Of a stretch of 64,000 nucleotides of DNA, positions 32,115-40,989 are shown piece after piece. Origin of the DNA: CAZMGT01 sp964565895 (lineage in GTDB: Bacteria > Armatimonadota > Zipacnadia > UBA1398 > CAZMGT01); contig CAZMGT010000006.1 in the NCBI GenBank assembly GCA_964565895.1, positions 18,757 to 82,756 of the forward strand, written 5' to 3'. The notes beneath the pieces were generated by a model. The model saw nothing but the letters and a program-made list of their open reading frames with translations, did not search any database and was not told where the DNA came from. The position numbers and the translations under genes were made by a program. Numbering within the stretch: the first letter of the stretch is position 1; every line of letters starts with the position of its first letter.

Positions 32115-35100
32115 CTACTCCGTGCGGCCGGGAAACACCAAGCGCAGCAAAAGACGCTTCGCGGGCATATAGATCCGCTCCTGAACGTCGTCGAGCACGG
32201 TGTAAAACGCGGGCACAACGAGCAGCGTAAGGATCGTGGAGACAATCATTCCGCCGGTTACCACGGCGGCCATGGGCTGGCGAATCTCCGCCCCGCGCCC
32301 CACGCCCACGACGATGGGCAGGAGGCTGAAGACCAACGTTAGCGTGGTCATGAGAATCGGCCGCATCCGCACCGGCCCGGAGCGGAGCAGCGCCTCCTGC
32401 CGGTCAAACCCCTGCCGGCGCAGGGTGTTCGTGTAGTCCACGAGCAATATCGCGTTCTTCGTCACCAGCCCGAGGAGCATCATGAACCCGATGAGCGACA
32501 TAATGTTTAAGTGCACACCGGCGACGATCAGTCCAAGCAAGCCCCCGACCAACGCCATGGGCACGGTCATCATAATGACCAGCGGGTAAAACCACGACTC
32601 ATAGAGCGCGCAGAGAACCATAAAGATGAGCGACCCGCCGAGGAGCATCGCCCGGTACAACTTCTGAAAGCTCTCCTCTTGCCATTCCGCCACTGCGCCC
32701 CACTGCCAGCGCACGCCCGGGGGAAAGACCATTTGGTTGAGGATCTTCTCCTCAATCAGCCGCTGGAGCTTGCTCTGGGCGATGATTCTCCCGGACTCGT
32801 CGCGCCCCAAAGCGCAGGAGATGGTTACCATGCGCAGTCCGCGCCGGTGGTCAATTTGCGTGGGCCCGCGGCCCGGGGCGACGACGGCCACGTCGCCCAA
32901 GCGCACGGGCTGGTTGTTGCGAATGCCAATAATCACGTTCTCCACCTGCTCCGTGGTCACGCGGTCCTCGGGCCGCAGGCGCAGGCGAATGTCGTATTCC
33001 TCCCCCGCCTCGCGATACTCTGTGCCCACCAGCCCCTCGATCGCCCCGCGCAGAGCCATGGCGATCTCCGATACGGTAAACCCGAGCTGCGCGGCCTTTA
33101 CGCGGTCGATGCGCGCTTGAATTTCCGGCTTGCCTGGCTTGTGCGAAATGTCCACGCCGATGGCTTGAGGGACCTTATACATCTGCTCGTAAACCCGCTG
33201 CGCCGTCTCCACCACAGCCTGGGCGTCCGAGCCGGTAATCTCCAGCTCCAACGGGTTAACCCCGCCCGTTCCGTGGCGCGACTCCGTGCGCACGCGAATC
33301 TCCGCCCCGGGAATAGAGGCGAGCACGCGCTGCAGCTCGTCGGCGATGTCCTGCACGTGGCGCCGACGCTTGCGGATCTCCTTGTCGCCGCGGCGAATGG
33401 TGATCACCCGCTGGCCGGGGTGGAGCAGACGGTCGATGAACCCCGCCTTTTCGATCAGCTTAATCGTCACCTGGCCATATTGCGAGCCGCGCAGCGACAT
33501 GGACCGCCCGGCTTCGGTAAAGATCGTCTCCACCTCGGGATACCGGCGGAGGACGTCCTCGATTTGGCGCAGCACGCGGTCTGTTTCCTCAAGCCGGGCG
33601 CTGCCCGGCAGCTCCGCGAAGATATATGCCTCGCCTTGGTCTAGGCGAGGGAAAAACTCCTTGCCCAGCCGCGGCCCGATAACGATGATCGCGAAAATCA
33701 GCGCGAAAAACCCCAACAAGATCGTGCCAAATCGCGAATACGGCCCAATCGCCCGCCGAAGCACGGGCACATACCACCAAAAGCGACGCATCGCCGCTTC
33801 GCCCACGCGGTCCTCGCCCGTCTCCTCCGGCACGTCGGCCGACTTCAGCCAGCGCGAGGCGAGCATGGGCGTTAGCGTAAACGAGACAAACAGCGACGTG
33901 AGCGTGGAGAACGCGACAACCAAGGCAAACGGCCGGAAGAACTGCCCCACGATCCCCGTGACGAACGCGATGGGCACGAACACGACGACGTCGCACATGG
34001 TGATGGACACCGCGGCGAGGCCGATCTCCATCCGCCCCTCAAACGCGGCCTTCGCCGGGGGCTTGCCCATTCCCAGGTGGCGATAGATGTTCTCCAGGAC
34101 GACGATTGAGTCGTCCACCAAAATGCCCACGGCCAGGGCCAGGCCGAGCAACGTCATGAAGTTCAGGCTAAACCCGAGCAGGCGCACCGGGATAAACGTG
34201 GTAATCATCGAGGTGGGGATCGCCGTGAAGATGATAAACGTCGAGGGGAGGTTGCGCAGGAAGAAGAAAACGACGAGCGTCGCTAACAGCACGCCCAAGC
34301 TTAAGCTTACGCGCAAATCATGCAGCGCGTCCTCGGTGAAAATCGACTGGTCGCTGGCGATGCCGAACGAGAAGTCCGGGGGCAGCTCCTTCTTCAGCTC
34401 CTCCAGCTCCCGCTTAACAAGCCGCGCGACCTCCACGGTGTTCGATTCGCTCGTCTTCTGAATGCTTAGCTGCACGCTGGACTTGCCGTTTAGCCGGCCG
34501 ATGGTCTGCACGTCGGCCGAGGTGTCGCGCACCTCGGCGATCTCCGACAGGCGCACGCGCGCCCCGCGCGGGGAGAGGAGGGTGAGGTTGCGGATTTCGT
34601 CCACGGAGACGAACTCCCCGAGGACACGCACAGCATATTCGCTGCGCCCCTCTTTAATTTTTCCCGCGGGGAGGTTTAGGTTTTGCGCGGCGAGCAGCCT
34701 GTGCAGGTCGCCCAGGGAAAAGCCCAGCGCGGCCAGCCGCCCCTGGTCTACGAGAATCTGTATCTCCCGCTCCTCGCCCCCGGCAACCGACACGCTGGCC
34801 ACCCCGGGCACGTTGGCCAGGCGATCCTTCACCCGCTCCTCAACAACCATCTTCACCTCTCTGCTCGGCCGCTCGGCGGAAACGCCGATGAGCATAATGG
34901 GCATTGCCGTAATGTCGAACTTGGCGACCACGGGATCCTCGGCGTCGTCGGGAAGCTGCGCGCGCACCGCGGAAACCCTATCCCGCACGTCCGCCGCCGC
35001 GGCGTCCTCGTCCATCCCCTCCACGAACTTAACGATAACCAGCGACAGCCCCTCCTGCGAGATAGAGCGCACGTCGTCCACGCCGCCGATCGAGGACACG

Positions 35101-35309
35101 GCATCCTCGATGGGCTCGGTAACCAAGCGCTCCATCTCCTCCGGGCTCGTCCCGGGGTAGACCGTCTGCACAGTAATATACGGGGCGCCGATGCTCGGAA
35201 GCAGTTGCACGGGGAGCTCGCTGTAGCAGTACAGCCCGAGCACGATGAGCGCGAAGAACACCATGGACATGGCGATCGGTCGGCGAATTGCAACGTCAGT
35301 GATCCACAT
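32115..35309 (-). CDS. RND-family multidrug efflux transporter (AcrB/HAE1 type)
   Basis: 1064 residues, the usual size. An inner-membrane proton-driven pump of a tripartite efflux system. Visible features are the N-terminal helix after VAIRRPIAM, the periplasmic entry YPGTSPEEMERLVTEPIE, the TM4 charge pair GILVDDSIVVLENIYRH, a second helix bundle with LGLVTKNAILLVD, and a C-terminal helix before VFPGRTE. Long stretches of hydrophobic residues match 12 helices and two large periplasmic loops. It ends the AbrB-TolC-MFP-RND operon and starts 50 bases after the MFP stop. The substrate is unknown. Confidence 0.96.
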   Translation of the reverse strand: MWITDVAIRRPIAMSMVFFALIVLGLYCYSELPVQLLPSIGAPYITVQTVYPGTSPEEMERLVTEPIEDAVSSIGGVDDVRSISQEGLSLVIVKFVEGMDEDAAAADVRDRVSAVRAQLPDDAEDPVVAKFDITAMPIMLIGVSAERPSREVKMVVEERVKDRLANVPGVASVSVAGGEEREIQILVDQGRLAALGFSLGDLHRLLAAQNLNLPAGKIKEGRSEYAVRVLGEFVSVDEIRNLTLLSPRGARVRLSEIAEVRDTSADVQTIGRLNGKSSVQLSIQKTSESNTVEVARLVKRELEELKKELPPDFSFGIASDQSIFTEDALHDLRVSLSLGVLLATLVVFFFLRNLPSTFIIFTAIPTSMITTFIPVRLLGFSLNFMTLLGLALAVGILVDDSIVVLENIYRHLGMGKPPAKAAFEGRMEIGLAAVSITMCDVVVFVPIAFVTGIVGQFFRPFALVVAFSTLTSLFVSFTLTPMLASRWLKSADVPEETGEDRVGEAAMRRFWWYVPVLRRAIGPYSRFGTILLGFFALIFAIIVIGPRLGKEFFPRLDQGEAYIFAELPGSARLEETDRVLRQIEDVLRRYPEVETIFTEAGRSMSLRGSQYGQVTIKLIEKAGFIDRLLHPGQRVITIRRGDKEIRKRRRHVQDIADELQRVLASIPGAEIRVRTESRHGTGGVNPLELEITGSDAQAVVETAQRVYEQMYKVPQAIGVDISHKPGKPEIQARIDRVKAAQLGFTVSEIAMALRGAIEGLVGTEYREAGEEYDIRLRLRPEDRVTTEQVENVIIGIRNNQPVRLGDVAVVAPGRGPTQIDHRRGLRMVTISCALGRDESGRIIAQSKLQRLIEEKILNQMVFPPGVRWQWGAVAEWQEESFQKLYRAMLLGGSLIFMVLCALYESWFYPLVIMMTVPMALVGGLLGLIVAGVHLNIMSLIGFMMLLGLVTKNAILLVDYTNTLRRQGFDRQEALLRSGPVRMRPILMTTLTLVFSLLPIVVGVGRGAEIRQPMAAVVTGGMIVSTILTLLVVPAFYTVLDDVQERIYMPAKRLLLRLVFPGRTE

Positions 35310-35359
35310 GGTTGTTCGTCACCGAGTCTCCGAGCATCGCCGGAGGAATGGCGCAGGCG

Positions 35360-37252
35360 TCATTTTGCCCGTTTTGCGCCAGGGGCGAAGGCGCTTGAGG
35401 AAGGGGAGTTGCGCACGACGACGGCCACGCCGTGGGACAGGCTCTGCTGCCCCGCGACGACGACCTCCTCCCCGGCCTCAATGCCGTGAACGATCTCCGC
35501 CTTGTCGCCGTAGGTCAGGCCCACTTCCACCTCGCGCTCATACGCCTTGCCCCCCTTGACGACATAGACGATGGTCTTCTCCCCCCGCTGAAGGAGCGCG
35601 TCTTTGGGAATGATCACCGCGTCCTCGGCCACGGCGGTGGGGATACGCCCGCGGGCAAACATCCCCGGCTTAATGCGCGGGTCGGGGGGCAGGGAGATGC
35701 GCAGGGTAAACGTGCGGCTCGCGGGGTCGCCCGCGGCGAGGATGGAGAGCACGCGGCTCTCCTCGAACACCACCCCGGGCACGCCGTCTACCTCGGTGAG
35801 CACGGGGTCGCCCACACTCAGCAGGGCCACCTTTTTCTCGGAAACCGTGGCCTCAAAATACAGCGCCTCGGGGTTGACGATCTGCAGCAGCGCCCCGCCG
35901 AACATTACCGTCTCGCCCGGGTCCACGAGCCGCTTATTAATGACCCCGCTAATGGGGGAGACGATGGTGCGCTTTTTCAGCTCCGCCGTGTAATAGGCGA
36001 CAGCGGCCTGTGCCGCTTTCACCGCAGCGCGCGCGGCGGCAATATCCTCCTCGCTGATTTCCACTTTGATCGAGCCAGACTTGGCTTGCTCGAGCTGGGT
36101 GAGGGCGGTTTCCAGAGCCTTTTGCGCGGCGGCGACCTCCTGCTCGGCGGTGTCTACGCGCAGGGTGTTCGCGAGGACCTTGCGCAGGTTAGCCTCGGCG
36201 GTAACCACCGCCTGCTCGGCCACGGCGACATCCTCCTCGCGCTGGCGAATCTGCAGCCGCGCCGCCTCGGCCGTGGCCACCCCCGCCTCGGCCTGCATTA
36301 CCGCTTGCCGGGCGGCTTCGATGTCCTCCTTCGTCGGGCCCTCTTGCACAAGGCTCAGCGCTTGCTGCGCCTGGACGAGCTGGGCCTTCGCCGTCTCATA
36401 ACGCAGGCGCGCTGCATCAACCACGGTCTGGGCCACGGCGCCCTCGCGCAGGAGGTTTTGCATCCGCGCATACTCCGTGCGCGCGTTGTCTAGGTTGGCC
36501 TGGGCAATGTTCACCGCCTCCTGCGCCTGCCGCCGCTCCTGATCGCGCGCCCCGGCGAGCAGGCGGTCCAGCCGCGCCTGCGCCTGGCGCTTCGCCGCCT
36601 GCGCCTGGGCAATGCTTGCCTCGACTTGGCTGCGTGTCTGCTCCAGCGCCGCCTGCGCCTGGGCCAGGCGGGCCTTCGCTTGCTCTGCCGCGGCCTGCGC
36701 CTGCTTTACCGCCTCCGCGTGCTCCTTCGCGGCCAACTCGCGCGCGAGCTCCGCCTCACGCAGGCGCACCCGCGCCAGCTCCACCGCCTGCTCTGCGGCC
36801 TCGATCCCCGTGTCCGTCTGCACGCCCGTTAGCTTATACCCTCGCTCGGCCTGCGACAGCCGCACGCGCGCCGATTCAAGCTCGGCCTTTGCCCGGCGCA
36901 GGTTGGCCTCGATGTCCGCGGAGTCTAAGCGCACGGCAACCTGCCCCGCGCGAATCCAGTCCCCCTCCTTGCCCGCCACGTAAACGATGCGCCCCGTGGT
37001 CGTCGAGCCGAGGAGCACGTCGTGCAGGGCTTTAATGTTGCCCGTAACCTCCTCGTAGACGACGAGCCGGCCGCGCTGGGCGCGCTCCGTCTCCACGGGC
37101 GCTGCGGCGACCTCGTCGCTCTGAGTAACCTGCGCGGCGCTGGGCCGCCGGGCGCAGCCGCAGAAAAAAGCCCCGGCGAGCGCCAGCAGCACGCAAAACA
37201 TCGCTGCGCCTGCCGCACGGCTGCTGCTCCTTGCTCTCGCGGAGCGCATCAT
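35360..37252 (-). CDS. Periplasmic adaptor (membrane fusion protein) with very long coiled coil
   Basis: 630 residues, long for an efflux adaptor (about 350-400 is usual). The N-terminal signal is followed by LAGAFFCGCARR, which reads as a lipobox. Half of the barrel-sandwich hybrid appears at DVLLGSTTTGRIVYVAGKEGDWIRAGQVAVRL and the other at RTIVSPISGVINKRLVDPGETVMFGG (both read in short parts). Between about residues 115 and 430 lies an Ala/Gln/Glu-rich heptad region that must form a greatly extended hairpin. Beta-barrel and C-terminal domains follow (FEATVSEKKVALLSVGDPV). The start overlaps the TolC stop by 4 bases (ATGA). Confidence 0.92.
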   Translation of the reverse strand: MMRSARARSSSRAAGAAMFCVLLALAGAFFCGCARRPSAAQVTQSDEVAAAPVETERAQRGRLVVYEEVTGNIKALHDVLLGSTTTGRIVYVAGKEGDWIRAGQVAVRLDSADIEANLRRAKAELESARVRLSQAERGYKLTGVQTDTGIEAAEQAVELARVRLREAELARELAAKEHAEAVKQAQAAAEQAKARLAQAQAALEQTRSQVEASIAQAQAAKRQAQARLDRLLAGARDQERRQAQEAVNIAQANLDNARTEYARMQNLLREGAVAQTVVDAARLRYETAKAQLVQAQQALSLVQEGPTKEDIEAARQAVMQAEAGVATAEAARLQIRQREEDVAVAEQAVVTAEANLRKVLANTLRVDTAEQEVAAAQKALETALTQLEQAKSGSIKVEISEEDIAAARAAVKAAQAAVAYYTAELKKRTIVSPISGVINKRLVDPGETVMFGGALLQIVNPEALYFEATVSEKKVALLSVGDPVLTEVDGVPGVVFEESRVLSILAAGDPASRTFTLRISLPPDPRIKPGMFARGRIPTAVAEDAVIIPKDALLQRGEKTIVYVVKGGKAYEREVEVGLTYGDKAEIVHGIEAGEEVVVAGQQSLSHGVAVVVRNSPSSSAFAPGAKRAK

Positions 37253-38679
37253 TGCCGCTCACCTTCCGCCTGGTCGGGCGCAGGCAGCTCGGGCCCCGGC
37301 GCCCCGCCCTCGGGCAGCGCCAGCGGGCCAAGGCTGCGCACCCCAATGGCGTACTCAAGCTCGCAGATCGCAAGCTGGTAGTCGTAAATGGCCTGGGCTA
37401 AGTTGGTCTGCGCCTGGGTAAGGGCAACCTCGGCGTCTTTCACCGCAATGCGCGGGCCCACGCCGTTTTTGTAGGCAAGCTGGGCCACGCGATAGGCCTC
37501 GCGCGCCTGCTCGATATTCGCCTGGGCGACCTTTATCGCGTCGCGGGCGTGCTCGAGGTTGGTCAGCGCCTGCTTAATCTGCAGCTTAATTCCGCAGATG
37601 GCCACCTCGCGCTTGGCCCGCGCCTCCTCGGCCTGAAGCTCGGCCTTTAGCGCGCGGGCGTCCACCGCCTTTTGCCTGCCAATGGGCTTGGAGAAGACAA
37701 TTCCCAACTGCCAGCTTAGCCCCTTAACAAACGGGCTCCCCGTGAGATACTGCATTCCCCCTTGCAAAAGCACGCTTGCCTTCTTGCTTGCCCGCTCGAG
37801 CTTCGCGCGCAGCTCGGCGCCCTCCACGGCCTTGTCCAAAATAGCGATCTCCGGGCGGTTTTTCAGCGCGGCTTGCTCCGCCTGCGCGGGGTCCACGGTA
37901 ATGAACTGCACCGGCCCGGGCTCTTGGATCGCCGTCTTCGTGTCCAGGGGCAGGCCCATGGCGTCGTTGAGCGCGCTGCGCGCAAGCTCCACGCCGGTTT
38001 CCGCGAGGACGAGGCTATGCTCGGCGTTGGCCAAGTCCACCCGCGCCTGAATGGCGTCCAGCCGTGCCGCAGTGCCCACGTCTACCCGAGCCTCGGCAAT
38101 GCGCAAGTGCTCCCGCGCGCGGCTTACCGCCTCCTCGGCCACGTTGCGCAGGCGCAGGGCCTTGAGCAGGCCGTAGTACGCCCGCTTAACACCGATGATT
38201 ACCTGCTGCTCCGCTTGGGCGCGCTGAAGCTCCGACGACTCTACGCCCACGCGCGCCAGCTCGCGCGAGATGCGCTCCCGCCGGCCGACGTAAAGCGGCT
38301 TGGTCGCGGAAATCCCTATGGAGGTGGTAAACGGTTGGCCGAAGGTCATCCTGCGCGTCTGGCCTGTGAGGGGATCGGGGAACTCGATCGTCGTGAGCGG
38401 GCCGCGATAGGTTCCGCTTGCCGTGGACTGGAGCTGCCAGCTCTTAATCGCCTCGGCTTCCTGGTAGCCTACACGTGAGACGTCTACCGCGCGGTCCGCC
38501 GCGGCGAGCGAGGGATGCTTTTGCAGGGCAATGTCAATCGCCTCGTCGAGCGTCAGCCCGCGCGGCCCATCCTGCTGAGCCGAGGCCCAGGCGCAGCCGA
38601 GCAGCAACCCCAGGATGCAGAAAAGCAAAAGGCACGCGCCGCTGCGCCCGTTTGCCCTGCTTGCCCTGCTAGCGACCAT
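37249..38679 (-). CDS. TolC-family outer membrane efflux protein
   Basis: 476 residues with a signal peptide (about 1-35, SGACLLLFCILGLLLGCAWASA, possibly lipidated). The family pattern is LTLDEAIDIALQKHPSLAAADRAV at the N-terminus, a second such repeat near the middle (LKNRPEIAILDKAVEGAE), and long Ala-rich helices. It forms the outer membrane channel of the tripartite pump with the next two genes. It overlaps the AbrB-like gene by 11 bases upstream and the MFP gene by 4 bases downstream. Confidence 0.92.
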   Translation of the reverse strand: MVASRASRANGRSGACLLLFCILGLLLGCAWASAQQDGPRGLTLDEAIDIALQKHPSLAAADRAVDVSRVGYQEAEAIKSWQLQSTASGTYRGPLTTIEFPDPLTGQTRRMTFGQPFTTSIGISATKPLYVGRRERISRELARVGVESSELQRAQAEQQVIIGVKRAYYGLLKALRLRNVAEEAVSRAREHLRIAEARVDVGTAARLDAIQARVDLANAEHSLVLAETGVELARSALNDAMGLPLDTKTAIQEPGPVQFITVDPAQAEQAALKNRPEIAILDKAVEGAELRAKLERASKKASVLLQGGMQYLTGSPFVKGLSWQLGIVFSKPIGRQKAVDARALKAELQAEEARAKREVAICGIKLQIKQALTNLEHARDAIKVAQANIEQAREAYRVAQLAYKNGVGPRIAVKDAEVALTQAQTNLAQAIYDYQLAICELEYAIGVRSLGPLALPEGGAPGPELPAPDQAEGERQ

Positions 38680-38938
38680 CAGCGCGCTCCTCTTCGTGCT
38701 CCAAAATGCTCGCGACGATCGCCGTCATCATCTCTTGCAGCGCGTGAACGCTGTCTAGCTTGACAAGGGAGATTCCTACATGGACGGGGTGGCGAAAGAC
38801 AAGCAGCTTGTCGCCGGGCTGCACGCCGCACTCCTGACGAGCCTTTGCCGGGATGACCACCTGGCCCCGCTCGCCCACGGTTACCGCGCCGTAAAAGTAG
38901 TCGTCGAGCGAGACCTCCTGGCGTTTTTCCTTGGCCAT
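38669..38938 (-). CDS. AbrB/SpoVT-type DNA-binding regulator
   Basis: 89 residues, ATG start. A swapped-hairpin AbrB domain is visible: GAVTVGERGQVVIPAKARQECGVQPGDKLLVF (read as TVGERGQVVIPAKARQ and QPGDKLLVF). It lies first in the efflux operon and is likely to control it or its own promoter. The promoter region carries two 9-bp direct repeats that overlap the -35 box. The target is inferred from position. Confidence 0.88.
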   Translation of the reverse strand: MAKEKRQEVSLDDYFYGAVTVGERGQVVIPAKARQECGVQPGDKLLVFRHPVHVGISLVKLDSVHALQEMMTAIVASILEHEEERADGR

Positions 38939-38979
38939 TTTCCATTCCTCAATGAGGCTGGGGCCGCTTTTCTTAGGCC

Positions 38980-39008
38980 ATTATATCGGCGCTGGCGGCG
39001 GTATGCAA
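38980..39008 (-). promoter_or_regulatory. Promoter of the AbrB/efflux operon
   Basis: On the minus strand TTGCAT (39008-39003), 17 bases, TATAAT (38985-38980), about 40 bases before the AbrB ATG. A perfect -10 box. Confidence 0.8.
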
Positions 39009-39022
39009 TACATGCTTTACAT
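39005..39022 (-). promoter_or_regulatory. Tandem 9-bp direct repeat, probable operator
   Basis: On the minus strand ATGTAAAGC (39022-39014) is followed directly by ATGTATTGC (39013-39005). The consensus ATGTA[AT][AT]GC is repeated with a 9-base step and the second copy overlaps the -35 box. It fits a binding site for the operon's own AbrB-like regulator, though this is inferred. Confidence 0.55.
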
Positions 39023-39190
39023 GAAAAAGCGCACAAATCACACCGCCCCCGCCCGCTGAAAACCGCGGGCAGGCCAGGCGTCCTTGGCGTTGGGTATCAG
39101 TTTTGTCTCCAGCGAGCGAGGAACCTTCTGCGGGCAAAAAGAGATCCTTGCCATCTGCGCTGCGCCGTGCTAGCAAGCAAATTGTTTTTG

Positions 39191-39219
39191 TTGCAACGTT
39201 GCCACCGCTGTAGTATAGT
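39191..39219 (+). promoter_or_regulatory. Promoter of the sugar nucleotidyltransferase gene
   Basis: TTGCAA (39191-39196), 17 bases, TATAGT (39214-39219). An 8-base palindrome GTTGCAAC (39190-39197) covers the -35 box. The leader to the TTG start at 39310 is about 85 bases. Confidence 0.7.
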
Positions 39220-39309
39220 CTGTGCGGCGCCGTGGCGGGGGCAGCGAACCTTATGGCCGAGCGACATGTTCAGCCTTAGGGTTACGCTTGCGGAAGGGGC
39301 TGTTTTGCT

Positions 39310-40428
39310 TTGAAGGCTGTCGTCCTTGCGGCGGGTCGGGGGACGCGCATGCTCCCCCTCACGAAAACCCGCCCCAAGGTGATGATCCCTGTCCTGAACA
39401 TCCCCATCCTCGAGCATATCATCAAGGCCGTGCGCGACGCGGGGATCCGCGAGTTCCTGCTTGTCACGGGCTACCTCGAGGAGCAGGTGAAAGCACGTCT
39501 GGGCGACGGCTCGCAGTATGGGGTGAGCATCGAGTACGTCTCCCAGCCCACCGACCCCGACGCCCCCTATGGCACGGCCGCCGCCGTCTCCCTCGCCCGC
39601 GACTTCGTGGGCAACGAGCCGTTTTTCCTGACCTTCGGCGACATCATGACGCCTAAGCAGAACTACCGCTATCTGCTCGAGGCCTACGAGGCCGACCGCG
39701 ACGCGTGCTGGCTCTGCGTAAACAGCACGCGCGACGTATCTACCGGCGGGGCGGTGTTCGTCGAAGATGGGATGGTCGTGAAGATCGTCGAGAAGCCGGC
39801 TCCGGGGACGGTGGACACGAACTTCATCAACTCCGGTATCTTCATCATGAAGCCGGACATCTTCGAGGCGATCAAAGGCCTCGAGCCCTCCTCGCGCGGG
39901 GAGTACGAGCTGCCCTCGGCCGTCACGCGGCTTATTAAAGACGGCGTGCGTTTTAAGGCGCATCAGCTCGTGGGCTACTGGTCGAACCTGTCCAGCCCCG
40001 CCGAGGTGATTTGGCTGAACAACCTGCTCATGCAAAAGCTCGCTGCCTCGTTTGCGCGCATTTCGCGCGAGATGGGCCTGCGCATTGCCCGCGGCGAGAA
40101 CTTCCACGGCCTTGTCTGCGTAGGCGAGGATACGGAGATCAGCCCGCAGGCCGAGGTCGTCGGCCCGGCGATCATCGGCGACAACTGCCACATCGGCCGC
40201 GCGCGCATCGGGCGCTATACGTGCATCGGGAGCAACTGCCGCGTCGCCGACGGCTCCACGGTCGTCGCTTCGGCGCTGTTCGAGCAGTCCAGCGTGGAGG
40301 AGAACGCCCGCGTGGGGTTTGCCATTTTGGGCAGCGGGGTTAAGGTGGGGCGGGGGGCAGCGTGCCTGGGGACCTCGGAGAGCGCCGCGGTGGTCGAGGA
40401 CAACGGCGTCGTTACCTCGTCGGGCTAG
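39310..40428 (+). CDS. Sugar-1-phosphate nucleotidyltransferase with left-handed beta-helix domain
   Basis: 372 residues from TTG 39310, with GGAAGGGG about 11 bases upstream. The N-terminal domain is the nucleotidyltransferase fold: VVLAAGRGTRMLPLTKTRPK (4-23), YGTAAAVSLA, FGDIMTP and the NSGIFIM block. From about 275 hexapeptide repeats follow (ISPQAEVVGPAIIGDNCHIG, then RARIGRYTCIGSNC, SVEENARV). This is the layout of GlmU/GlgC-like enzymes, but the acetyltransferase half of GlmU is not complete. It makes an NDP-sugar from a sugar-1-phosphate and NTP; the sugar is unknown. A 15-codon open frame (39266-39313) ends with TGA overlapping this TTG start (TTGA) and may couple translation. Confidence 0.85.
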   Translation: MKAVVLAAGRGTRMLPLTKTRPKVMIPVLNIPILEHIIKAVRDAGIREFLLVTGYLEEQVKARLGDGSQYGVSIEYVSQPTDPDAPYGTAAAVSLARDFVGNEPFFLTFGDIMTPKQNYRYLLEAYEADRDACWLCVNSTRDVSTGGAVFVEDGMVVKIVEKPAPGTVDTNFINSGIFIMKPDIFEAIKGLEPSSRGEYELPSAVTRLIKDGVRFKAHQLVGYWSNLSSPAEVIWLNNLLMQKLAASFARISREMGLRIARGENFHGLVCVGEDTEISPQAEVVGPAIIGDNCHIGRARIGRYTCIGSNCRVADGSTVVASALFEQSSVEENARVGFAILGSGVKVGRGAACLGTSESAAVVEDNGVVTSSG

Positions 40429-40458
40429 CGAGAGGCCGACAGCCGGCCCGAGCGTTAA

Positions 40459-40932
40459 CTATTTCCCCTTCTCTTCCTCCGACGTTTGCTTTGGCGCTTG
40501 TGTTTGCTGCTCCTGGGCGCGCTTTGCCCGCGCCACATCGGCCAAAAACCGCACTACCTCGCCGTAGACGCGCATCTCTTGCTCGCGCTTTTTTCCGTGC
40601 AGCTCGCGAAAGTCCAAAAGAGCGAGAAAGAAGGCGAAGAACGCCAAAATAAGCATCGCCGCGAGCGCCAGCGCTTGCTGAAGCGCCGTTTTAAACACGC
40701 CGAGAAAGCTAACCCCCATCAACCCGAGCACCGCCCCGAGGAGGGCGACAACAGCGAGCCGCGAGAGCCTTTGCCGCGCGCTGAGCACCTCGCCCGCTCT
40801 GCGCCACTGCCCGATCTCCCACAGGAGCAGGCAAAGCAGAGCAACGAGCAGCACCAACACGACGACGAGCCCGCCCACTGCGCCCTCCGCCTCTCCCCGG
40901 GGCCCTTGCCGCCGGAAGTGAGAAATCACCAC
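40459..40932 (-). CDS. Small integral membrane protein
   Basis: 157 residues, GTG start (a second GTG follows directly). Three hydrophobic segments are visible at about 19-40, 60-80 and 85-107, then a charged cytoplasmic tail rich in E, Q, K and R. I do not recognise the family. It converges on the nucleotidyltransferase and lies 57 bases after the exported protein gene, possibly in one operon. Confidence 0.55.
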   Translation of the reverse strand: MVISHFRRQGPRGEAEGAVGGLVVVLVLLVALLCLLLWEIGQWRRAGEVLSARQRLSRLAVVALLGAVLGLMGVSFLGVFKTALQQALALAAMLILAFFAFFLALLDFRELHGKKREQEMRVYGEVVRFLADVARAKRAQEQQTQAPKQTSEEEKGK

Positions 40933-40989
40933 GCCGCACGGAGGGCCGCCCGGGTTAGTTGTCGAGCTCCGCGTTCCCCTCTGCTCGGC

